From: Bacillota bacterium
Lineage (GTDB): Bacteria > Bacillota > Clostridia > Christensenellales > Aristaeellaceae
DNA: 8,339 nt
Assembly (NCBI GenBank): GCA_023459675.1
Contig: JAEWTC010000202.1
Location: forward strand, 1 to 8,339
Direction of reading: 5' to 3'
In this document: piece by piece, positions 1 through 5,444 of the stretch
Numbering within the stretch: the stretch's first letter is position 1
Layout: each line of letters opens with the position of its first letter
Position numbers and translations under genes: made by a program
Notes under the pieces: model-generated
Database searches by the model: none
The model's input: the letters and a program-made list of their open reading frames with translations, nothing else
Told to the model about the DNA's origin: nothing

Positions 1-161
1 TCAAACCCGCGGGGCAGCCGCATGGACACGCCCAGCGAAATCAGCCGCGATTCCCCCGCCAGCAGCGATACGTTTTCGGCGGCGCGCAAATCAATCCAGT
101 CGCCGATCTCCTTATGTTCCAGCTTCTCGATCGGGGCGTGATACCTGATTTTGATGGTCAC
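1..161 (-). CDS. dut: dUTP diphosphatase (dUTPase), 5' part only
   Basis: This is the N-terminal 53 residues of a trimeric-type dUTPase, which hydrolyses dUTP to dUMP and diphosphate to keep uracil out of DNA and supply dTMP synthesis. The gene runs off the window's left edge. The translation begins MTIKIRYHAPIEKLEH and reaches dUTPase motif 1 (DLRAAENV, about residues 28-35), followed by the strand pattern LLAGESRLISLGVSMRLPRGF typical of the family before motif 2. Later catalytic motifs are outside the window. I chose the GTG start at 161 because AAGGAG lies about 10 nt upstream and no in-frame alternative fits. That Shine-Dalgarno follows directly on the TGA of the preceding tag gene (15-nt gap), which implies translational coupling and one transcript. 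The family call is firm from motif 1 and its surroundings; activity cannot be judged from a fragment. Confidence 0.85.
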   Translation of the reverse strand, partial: MTIKIRYHAPIEKLEHKEIGDWIDLRAAENVSLLAGESRLISLGVSMRLPRGF

Positions 162-176
162 GGCACAGGCACTCCT

Positions 177-719
177 TCAGCGGTATTTGAAATCGCACAG
201 CGGATCGTGATCGTTCACGATTCCGATTGCCTGCAAATAGCTGTACACCGTCACCGTGCCCATAAAGCGCATGCCGCGCTTCTTGAGGTCCTTGGCGACC
301 GCGTCCGAAAGCGGGGAGGAACAGATCAGCTCCCGCCCGCCGATGATCGGCGCATCCGGCGCGAACCCCCATAGATAGCGGTCGAACGTGCCGAACTCTG
401 CCTGAATGCGAAGGAAAACGCGCATATTCTGGATTGCCGCCTGTATTTTCAGGCGGTTGCGCACAATGCCGGGGTTTGCGAGCAGGCGTTCCACGTCCCG
501 CTCGTCGTACATAGCGATTTTGTTTGGATCAAACCCGGAGAACGCCGCGCGAAAGTGCTCCCGCTTGTTTAGCACCACAGCCCAGGAAAGCCCCGCCTGA
601 AACCCTTCCAACAGCAGCATTTCGGCAAGCTTGCCGTCCTCGTGCACGGGCTTACCCCATTCTTCGTCATGGTAGCGGATCATGGCTTCGCCGCCCGCCC
701 AGGCGCAGCGCGCAGCCAT
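177..719 (-). CDS. tag: DNA-3-methyladenine glycosylase I
   Basis: The 180-residue cytoplasmic base-excision repair enzyme removes 3-methyladenine from alkylated DNA. It matches the E. coli Tag pattern along its full length. The family zinc-binding set is present: Cys5, His17, His171 and Cys175 (in VNDHDPLC). The catalytic-site Glu38 and Trp46 sit in LEGFQAGLSW, and the KKRGMRFMGTVTVYSYLQAIG block near residues 145-165 is the usual C-terminal signature. The ATG lies two bases after the TGA of the TPM gene upstream; GGGAG in the end of that gene, about 12 nt before the ATG, can serve as ribosome binding site, so translation is probably coupled. The next gene is dut, so two DNA-integrity enzymes share the tail of an operon otherwise made of envelope proteins. 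All expected residues are intact, and I see no reason to doubt function. Confidence 0.96.
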   Translation of the reverse strand: MAARCAWAGGEAMIRYHDEEWGKPVHEDGKLAEMLLLEGFQAGLSWAVVLNKREHFRAAFSGFDPNKIAMYDERDVERLLANPGIVRNRLKIQAAIQNMRVFLRIQAEFGTFDRYLWGFAPDAPIIGGRELICSSPLSDAVAKDLKKRGMRFMGTVTVYSYLQAIGIVNDHDPLCDFKYR

Positions 720-721
720 AC

Positions 722-1540
722 TCAGAAGCTTCTCCCGCCGCCGCCACCGCCGCCGGAATGCACCCCGCTGCCGCCGCCGCCACCGCCGCCGCCGCTGCCG
801 CCGGTCGTCTGCACGCGGCGCGTGCGGGTTACGGTGGTGCGCAGGTATTGATCGTCGCTGTCCGTCATGTTCACGTCGGCGTTCGCGTTGTAGTCATACC
901 GGTAGGTGGAACCCTTGAGCTTATATCGGGAGTTTACGACCAGCACGAAGATCAGCCCGATGACCAGGCAGCCGCCCGCGCCGACAAGCGCCTCGGTTGA
1001 CGTAATCACCTTGTAAAAGGAGGTCAGGCGTTCGCCCGTTTCCACGTTGTACTGGTACTGCCCTTCGGGGACGCCCTGGCTTACGAAACCCTTCACCGCG
1101 GCGATCATCGCCAGCGCGCCCTGCGCGTACTCGCCATCCCGGAGCCTGGGGTTGCTTTGATCCAGCGCGTCTTCAACGCGCCGGTCGGTCATGTAGTTGA
1201 TCATCTGGCCGTCGGTATACAGGTATTCGTAACGGTTGTCCGGGTACATGTTCAGCGTGTACAGCGCGCCGGAAGCGTCGTCCCCCGTGCCCAGGCCAAG
1301 CGAGCGGTAATACGAGCGCGCAAGGGTGTGGTCGGTCTGGCTGCCAAGCGCTTCGCTTGTCGTAAGCACGGCAAAATCCATACCCGTTTCCGCGATGAAC
1401 GAATCCACCGCGGCGGCTATTTCCTTCTCCTGCGCGGCGGAAAACACCTGTGCGTTGTCAAACACGCGCTGCTGCGCCGCCGCTGTAGCCGGCAGCAGCA
1501 ATAGCAGCAGTAACGCTAAAACCCGCGTTTTCATCCTCAT
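722..1540 (-). CDS. TPM-domain membrane protein with glycine-rich tail
   Basis: The 272-residue protein has a Sec signal peptide (residues 1-22, a run of leucines ending ATAAA before QQ), one extracytoplasmic TPM domain (about 25-157, beginning RVFDNAQVF), a transmembrane segment (about 184-202), and a basic tail containing DDQYLRTTVTRTRR. The last 26 residues (247-272) are almost all Gly with some Ser and end GGRSF. TPM-domain proteins with a membrane anchor and a Gly/Ser tail are widespread in Firmicutes; the domain occurs in the plant photosystem II repair protein Psb32/TLP18.3 and some members show phosphatase activity, but the bacterial role is unsettled. I start at ATG 1540 rather than an upstream in-frame ATG at 1588. 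GGAGG lies 8 nt before 1540, the signal peptide then begins correctly, and the longer form would overlap the preceding gene by 26 nt. An alternative is the ATG two codons later (1534). The gene is 22 nt downstream of the tandem-TPM gene. Confidence 0.85.
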   Translation of the reverse strand: MRMKTRVLALLLLLLLPATAAAQQRVFDNAQVFSAAQEKEIAAAVDSFIAETGMDFAVLTTSEALGSQTDHTLARSYYRSLGLGTGDDASGALYTLNMYPDNRYEYLYTDGQMINYMTDRRVEDALDQSNPRLRDGEYAQGALAMIAAVKGFVSQGVPEGQYQYNVETGERLTSFYKVITSTEALVGAGGCLVIGLIFVLVVNSRYKLKGSTYRYDYNANADVNMTDSDDQYLRTTVTRTRRVQTTGGSGGGGGGGGSGVHSGGGGGGGRSF

Positions 1541-1562
1541 CGCCAGCACCTCCGCATAGGGT

Positions 1563-2447
1563 TTACCGGTAATACGCCGTATAGGCATTGAGCACGCTGA
1601 GCACGGCGTCCAGTATTTTGCCTTCGCCCATCGGCGCGTTCGCGTCGTCGATCATGGTTTGCACCGCGTCGTCGGATACGAGGCCGCGCACGTCGCCGAA
1701 GTTTTGCACGTAGTAGTTGCCGCTGAATAGATCCAGATAAATCATCGCGCCGCTGTGGAGATCGCCCTCGCCAAAGCCGTGCTTTTGATAGAACTCTTCC
1801 ATGTAATCCCCGTTTTCGTTGCCCTGCAGATCCTCATCCGTGGACAGGTACAGGAAATCCTGGCCCGACAGCGCCCGGAAATCCGCGATCGCCGTTTCCA
1901 GCGCCGCTTCTTCCTCCTCGGTCAGCAGATCCGCAAAATCGTATACGCGGACGGACTGGTTCACGCTGCCGATGTTCAAAAGCGCTTCGCTCAGCAGGTT
2001 CAGCGTCCACGTAAACCCGCCCACGAAATCTCCGTCCGAGAAGGTTTCCATGCCCTGGTCCGCCAGATACTGGATATCCTCGTCCATCATCAGGTTTTGC
2101 AGGTCGCCGTAAACGGACACGTAGTAATACCCGTCGTCAAACAGGTCCAAATAGCAAAGCACCGCCGTTTGGTTCATGCCAAGGCCGAGCGCCTTCTCCA
2201 CGTATAAGTCGTCCGCAAGCTGCTGGTAATCCTCGGTTTTGAGGTCTTCATCGGTCGTAAAGATGGCAAAATCGTACCCCGTATTCTCCTGAAAATCGAT
2301 AATCGCGGCCTGCAGGGTTTCCGCCTCCTCGGCGGTAAACAGGCCGGCAGCATCAAACACCCGGGTATCGGCCGTTTCCGCCGCAAACGCGGCGGACGAA
2401 AACAGCAGCAGCGCCGCCGTGACAAGCGCCAAAGCACGTCGTTTCAT
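1563..2447 (-). CDS. Secreted protein with two tandem TPM domains
   Basis: The 294-residue protein has a Sec signal peptide (1-22, ending SSAAFA before AETAD) and two TPM domains, about residues 29-163 and 166-294. The repeats are visibly related: RVFDAAGLFTAEEAE and DFAIFTTDEDL in the first match RVYDFADLLTEEEEA and DFLYLSTDEDLQ in the second, and each carries a YLDLF strand (CYLDLFDDG, IYLDLFSGN). No transmembrane helix follows, so the product is probably released or held by partners outside the membrane. It is strongly acidic, unlike its neighbour's basic tail. The start at 2447 is set by GGAGGG six nt upstream; an ATG 12 codons earlier would overlap the preceding gene and hide the signal peptide. 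It lies 13 nt after the zinc-ribbon gene and 22 nt before the anchored TPM gene, so the three are surely co-transcribed. Function is unknown beyond the domain assignment. Confidence 0.85.
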   Translation of the reverse strand: MKRRALALVTAALLLFSSAAFAAETADTRVFDAAGLFTAEEAETLQAAIIDFQENTGYDFAIFTTDEDLKTEDYQQLADDLYVEKALGLGMNQTAVLCYLDLFDDGYYYVSVYGDLQNLMMDEDIQYLADQGMETFSDGDFVGGFTWTLNLLSEALLNIGSVNQSVRVYDFADLLTEEEEAALETAIADFRALSGQDFLYLSTDEDLQGNENGDYMEEFYQKHGFGEGDLHSGAMIYLDLFSGNYYVQNFGDVRGLVSDDAVQTMIDDANAPMGEGKILDAVLSVLNAYTAYYR

Positions 2448-2460
2448 ATAATTCCCTCCG

Positions 2461-3549
2461 CTAAAACAGAAAGTACGCCGCAAGGCAATACGCCCCCAAG
2501 CACAGCGCGGACAGCAGCCCGCCCGCCATCATGAGCTTGCCTTTGGCTACGGGCAGCTTGCCGCACACGGCGCCGGTGCAGCCGTTCATGGCAAAATAGT
2601 AAGGTTCCTTGTCCCCCTCGCGGTGATAGCTGATTACCCAGGTGGGCAGCAGCACATACTGGGAGTTCTTCGTTTTCACATCCGCGGTCACCGTGCCCTG
2701 ATGCGCGGTGTAGTGCAGCGACGGGGAGAGCAGGGGCTTGACGTAGCCCTGCAGCTCGCCGGGGATATCGGCGGTCGCGGTTTCCTGATCGATATCGCGG
2801 CGCTCCGCCAGAAACCCGGCCAGATACGCGCCGGAGAACGGCTTCATATCATCCAGCGGGAAGGGATGAATGCCGTCGGACAGCTTGCGGTCCGTGCTTT
2901 TGAGCGCGGGGCGCATCAGGCGCGTGAAATGGATATCCGCGCGGCGGCGGAAGGCGTAGTGCTGCGTGGTGGTCACGGTATAGTTGGTCGTCTGCGCTAC
3001 GGACACGTTCTGGCCCTCGCCCTCGTAGGCGCCGTCCACATCGCAGTCGGTTACGAAATGCGGGTAATACACGCCCTGGATGTTTTGCACCTGTTCCTTG
3101 GCGAAGAACCCCTTGGGTACGAATTTCTTTTTGGAAACCCATTGCATGAAGCGTTCCACGGCCATGTCCTTACTGATGGTAAAGGGCAGCGCCTTGTCCG
3201 GCCGCAGATCGGCGGTCAGCTTGCCTTCCAGAATAACGGGGTTGTGGCAGTAGTAGCAATGGGTGGCGACGGTGGTTTCGTCGGTGATCACGGCGCTGCC
3301 GCAGCTTTTGCAGTGATAAATCACCTGCGCGGCGCCGTTTGCGGGCTGCGTCTGCTGGGCGGGAGCATGCTCCCCGGCAAGCTCGTGTTCGTGATCGTGA
3401 TCATGGTCGTGCGCGTGCTCGTCCGCCATGGCGAGAACGGTCTTCTCGTCGTATTCGTTTCCGCACGAATCGCATTTCCATTCCTGAAGCTCAGGCCGAA
3501 ACTGCAAGGTTGACCCGCAATTGGGGCATTGATACGTTACGCCTGCCAT
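2461..3549 (-). CDS. Double zinc-ribbon protein with His-rich linker and C-terminal membrane anchor
   Basis: The 362-residue protein has two TFIIB-like zinc ribbons: Cys8/Cys11 with Cys26/Cys29, and Cys80/Cys83 with Cys98/Cys101. Between them is a linker (about 43-61) of alternating His with Asp/Glu, which could bind extra metal. Residues 115-337 form an uncharacterised domain with QNIQGVYYPHF in the middle and LLPTWVISYH then YYFAMNGCTG near the end. A single hydrophobic tail (339-362) should anchor it with the ribbons in the cytoplasm. Relatives are usually labelled TFIIB-type zinc-ribbon proteins, sometimes wrongly as PriA-like helicases; no helicase motif is present. The start has AGAGG 7 nt upstream, and a good promoter lies just beyond it, so this is the first gene of the operon. 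Its position before two extracytoplasmic TPM proteins suggests the three act at the membrane together; the activity is unknown. Confidence 0.85.
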   Translation of the reverse strand: MAGVTYQCPNCGSTLQFRPELQEWKCDSCGNEYDEKTVLAMADEHAHDHDHDHEHELAGEHAPAQQTQPANGAAQVIYHCKSCGSAVITDETTVATHCYYCHNPVILEGKLTADLRPDKALPFTISKDMAVERFMQWVSKKKFVPKGFFAKEQVQNIQGVYYPHFVTDCDVDGAYEGEGQNVSVAQTTNYTVTTTQHYAFRRRADIHFTRLMRPALKSTDRKLSDGIHPFPLDDMKPFSGAYLAGFLAERRDIDQETATADIPGELQGYVKPLLSPSLHYTAHQGTVTADVKTKNSQYVLLPTWVISYHREGDKEPYYFAMNGCTGAVCGKLPVAKGKLMMAGGLLSALCLGAYCLAAYFLF

Positions 3550-3588
3550 TGTATCACCTCTTTGGAATTGCCTGTGAATGCTTTATCC

Positions 3589-3617
3589 AGCATAGCATAC
3601 GGCGTTTGCCGTGTCAA
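3589..3617 (-). promoter_or_regulatory. Sigma-A-type promoter of the zinc-ribbon/TPM/tag/dut operon
   Basis: On the minus strand a perfect -35 box TTGACA (3617-3612) is followed after 17 nt by TATGCT (3594-3589, four of six consensus bases). Transcription would start near 3582, giving a leader of about 33 nt before the ATG at 3549. The spacer holds a 14-bp inverted repeat, ACGGC-GTTT-GCCGT (3599-3612). It touches the -35 box and could be an operator, or chance in GC-rich DNA. No other promoter is evident before the downstream genes. Confidence 0.7.
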
Positions 3618-3659
3618 TGTGACGATGCGGCCGCGGGGCCTCCGGCCGGCGGGTTGGGC

Positions 3660-3688
3660 TTGCGGTTCATCCTGCATTTGAGTATACT
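3660..3688 (+). promoter_or_regulatory. Promoter of the HAD/metallophosphoesterase/decarboxylase operon
   Basis: TTGCGG (3660-3665) and TATACT (3683-3688, five of six consensus) are separated by 17 nt. Transcription would begin near 3695, leaving a leader of about 23 nt with GGGAAGG as ribosome binding site. It is divergent from the operon promoter on the other strand, whose -35 box lies about 43 bp away. The GC-rich stretch between them (3627-3652) contains GCGGCCGC and CCGGCCGG palindromes with no clear meaning. Confidence 0.6.
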
Positions 3689-3717
3689 GTTGCTATTCTT
3701 GGGAAGGATCCGATGGT

Positions 3718-4395
3718 ATGGAAAAAATCTACGCGCTATTCGATTTTGACGGAACGCTGATCGGCGGGGATTCGATCCTTCTGTTCATGCGCTACGCGCG
3801 GCGCCACAAGCTGTGCACGGTGCTGGACCTTGCCCGCTTCCTGCTGGCGGGCATCCTGTACTCGCTGCGGTGGATATCGCCCAAGCGCGCCAAGGAGATG
3901 GGCCTCCGCTTTTTAAACGGCAAGGAACGGGCGGTGTACGTGGCGGCGGCGGAAGATTTCTGCCGTACGGAGCTTTTGTCCAGAATGTATCCAAAAGGGC
4001 TGGAAACGCTGAAACGGCACCAGGAGGCGGGGCATGAAACCCTGCTGGTTTCCGCGTCCCCGGCGTTTTATCTGCAGCCGCTCAAGCAGCTGCTGGGGTT
4101 TACCGAGGTCATCGGCACGCGGTTTGCGGCGGACGCAAACGGCCGCTTTGCCGATAAGATCGTAGGCGAAAACTGCCGCGGGGAGCAAAAGCCTCTGCGC
4201 GTGCAGGAATACCTGAAGCAAACCGGCTCGCTGATCGATTTTGAGGCTTCCTCCGCCTATGGCGACAGCGCGCATGATTTGCCGATGCTTTCGCTGTGCG
4301 GGCATGTGTACGTGGTCAATCCCGGCCGCATTTTCCGCAAGATGCTGAAGGTGACCGACCGCGCCAAGATTCTAACCTGGAAGGAGCCGGAGTAA
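3718..4395 (+). CDS. HAD superfamily subfamily IB phosphatase
   Basis: The 225-residue protein is a phosphoserine-phosphatase-like HAD hydrolase. Motif I is FDFDGTL, with nucleophile Asp9 and acid/base Asp11. Motif II is LLVSASP with Ser112, motif III is Lys158 in GEQKPL, and motif IV is YGDSAHDLPML with Asp183 and Asp187 for magnesium. The cap region (about residues 18-90) includes a hydrophobic stretch (34-53) that could touch the membrane. This layout resembles both the general HAD-IB hypothetical group and the phosphatidylglycerophosphatase PgpC/YfhB type; serine-phosphate or lipid-phosphate hydrolysis are both possible and the sequence does not decide. The ATG at 3718 has GGGAAGG about 10 nt upstream and a promoter directly before it. 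The stop is two nt before the next start, so it is translationally coupled to the metallophosphoesterase gene. Confidence 0.9.
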   Translation: MEKIYALFDFDGTLIGGDSILLFMRYARRHKLCTVLDLARFLLAGILYSLRWISPKRAKEMGLRFLNGKERAVYVAAAEDFCRTELLSRMYPKGLETLKRHQEAGHETLLVSASPAFYLQPLKQLLGFTEVIGTRFAADANGRFADKIVGENCRGEQKPLRVQEYLKQTGSLIDFEASSAYGDSAHDLPMLSLCGHVYVVNPGRIFRKMLKVTDRAKILTWKEPE

Positions 4396-4397
4396 CC

Positions 4398-5099
4398 ATG
4401 CGTTACGCCCTGATCGCCGATCTGCACGGCAACCGCCCGGCCACCCAGGCGCTGGAGCGCGACCTGACCCGCACGCGCCCGGACAAAATTTTCTGTCTGG
4501 GCGATATCGTGGGCAAAGGCCCGTCCAGCGATTATACGTTTGACTGGGCGATAGCCCACTGCGACCTGGTACTGGGCGGCAACTGGGATTTTTTCATCGG
4601 CAGCAAGTCCTTCGAGCCGGACCACTATTACTGGGAGCAGCTGGGGGACGAGCGCTTGCAAACGCTTTGCGCCCTGCCGCTGGAAATCACCGTTACCCTG
4701 TCGGGCCGCCGGATCCGCCTGTTCCACGGGCGGCCGATTATGAAGGAGCTCATTCACGGGCACGATAAGAAGGAAGACATCCTTCCCCTGTTTTCAAACG
4801 CCGCGGGCGAAGCGTGCGCAGTAGCCGGGTATGCGGACGCGCACCGGCAATCCATGCGCTCGGTGGACGACCGCCTGCTGTTCAACTGCGGAAGCGTGGG
4901 CAATGCCCTGGGCCGCCCGGAATGCTGCTACGCGATCCTCGAGGGTGCGGAGGACGATCCCGCCGCGCCGCTGGCCATCCAGATGATTCAGGTATCCTAT
5001 GACCGCGAGCAGGCCATCCGGGATGCGCAGGCCAGGCCGGAGGTTAACCGCATCGACGCGTATATCAACGAAGTGCTGACCGGCAAATACAGCCGCTAA
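4398..5099 (+). CDS. YfcE-like metallophosphoesterase
   Basis: The 233-residue calcineurin-like phosphoesterase has a complete dinuclear-metal site: Asp8 and His10 (DLH), Asp36 (LGDIVGKGP), Asn62 (GNWD), His110 (LFHGRP), then Asp147 and His149 in GYADAH, and a CGSVG loop near 164-168. The usual GNHD is GNWD here and the usual GHTH is GYADAH, as happens in Metallophos_2 clostridial relatives. The terminal metal ligands remain, but the His that commonly assists catalysis is replaced by Trp63. Substrate is unknown; characterised relatives cleave phosphodiesters. The start at 4398 is preferred to an in-frame ATG at 4296, which lies within the HAD gene: GGAG sits 5 nt before 4398 and the family's first strand begins at once. 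The 48-nt gap to the next gene holds a GCGGCCGC palindrome inside a short inverted repeat of uncertain meaning. Confidence 0.9.
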   Translation: MRYALIADLHGNRPATQALERDLTRTRPDKIFCLGDIVGKGPSSDYTFDWAIAHCDLVLGGNWDFFIGSKSFEPDHYYWEQLGDERLQTLCALPLEITVTLSGRRIRLFHGRPIMKELIHGHDKKEDILPLFSNAAGEACAVAGYADAHRQSMRSVDDRLLFNCGSVGNALGRPECCYAILEGAEDDPAAPLAIQMIQVSYDREQAIRDAQARPEVNRIDAYINEVLTGKYSR

Positions 5100-5147
5100 C
5101 CCCCCTCTGCCCGGCAACGTTGGCCGCGGCCGCCCAATGGAGGAAGT

Positions 5148-5429
5148 ATGAAAATTATCGCAATCGAACGGGAGCTTTCCTCACCGGCAAGCGGCAACGC
5201 CGCGCTGTACGAGCAGGAAGCCCGCGCCGCGTACGCGCTGTATCTGGAGGGCGCGCTGCGGGAGATTTATCTCACCGAAGAAAACAACGCGATCCTGCTG
5301 CTGGAATGCGAAAGCCCGGAGGCGGCCCGGCGAATGCTGGGTATGCTGCCGCTCGTACTGGCCGGGATCACCGCGTTTGACATTCACGTACTGCGCCCCT
5401 ACCCGGGGTACGGGCGGCTGATGCATTAG
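5148..5429 (+). CDS. Small muconolactone-isomerase-like (dimeric alpha/beta barrel) protein
   Basis: The 93-residue protein runs beta-alpha-beta-beta-alpha-beta as expected for a ferredoxin-like dimeric barrel: strand MKIIAIERE, helix about 20-34 (YEQEARAAYALYL), strand LREIYLTEE, strand AILLLECES, helix PEAARRMLGMLPLV, and last strand AFDIHVLRPYPGY. The pattern LREIYL...AILLLEC...ML..LPLV....FDI..L.PYPG recurs in small proteins annotated as muconolactone isomerase-like. No catalytic set is evident, so isomerase activity is not claimed; a monooxygenase-like or ligand-sensing role is equally open. GGAGG lies 4 nt before the ATG. It is 15 nt upstream of the decarboxylase gene and should be made with it. 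Confidence 0.8.
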   Translation: MKIIAIERELSSPASGNAALYEQEARAAYALYLEGALREIYLTEENNAILLLECESPEAARRMLGMLPLVLAGITAFDIHVLRPYPGYGRLMH

Positions 5430-5444
5430 AAGCGGAGGCGCTGC

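Noticed and set aside
1541..1588. Longer N-terminus for the anchored TPM protein
   Set aside because: It would put 16 residues before the signal peptide and overlap the previous gene; GGAGG supports 1540.
2448..2483. Longer N-terminus for the tandem TPM protein
   Set aside because: It overlaps the zinc-ribbon gene and masks the signal peptide; GGAGGG supports 2447.
2623..3513. 296-codon open frame on the plus strand opposite the zinc-ribbon gene
   Set aside because: The minus-strand gene has clear zinc ribbons, promoter and ribosome binding site; the plus-strand product is unlike any family and ends within the gene.
3627..3652. GC-rich palindromes between the divergent promoters as a terminator
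   Set aside because: No U-tract follows, and the site is upstream of both operons, so there is no transcript to end.
4296..4397. Upstream in-frame start for the metallophosphoesterase
   Set aside because: It would place 34 extra residues inside the HAD gene; the start at 4398 has its own GGAG and matches the family N-terminus.
4257..4763. 168-codon minus-strand frame across the HAD/metallophosphoesterase junction
   Set aside because: It is antisense to two genes with intact catalytic motifs and has no family signature.
5100..5147. Possible regulatory RNA or promoter in the gap before the small barrel protein
   Set aside because: Only a short inverted repeat around GCGGCCGC is seen, with no promoter boxes; a 48-nt gap within the operon is enough explanation.
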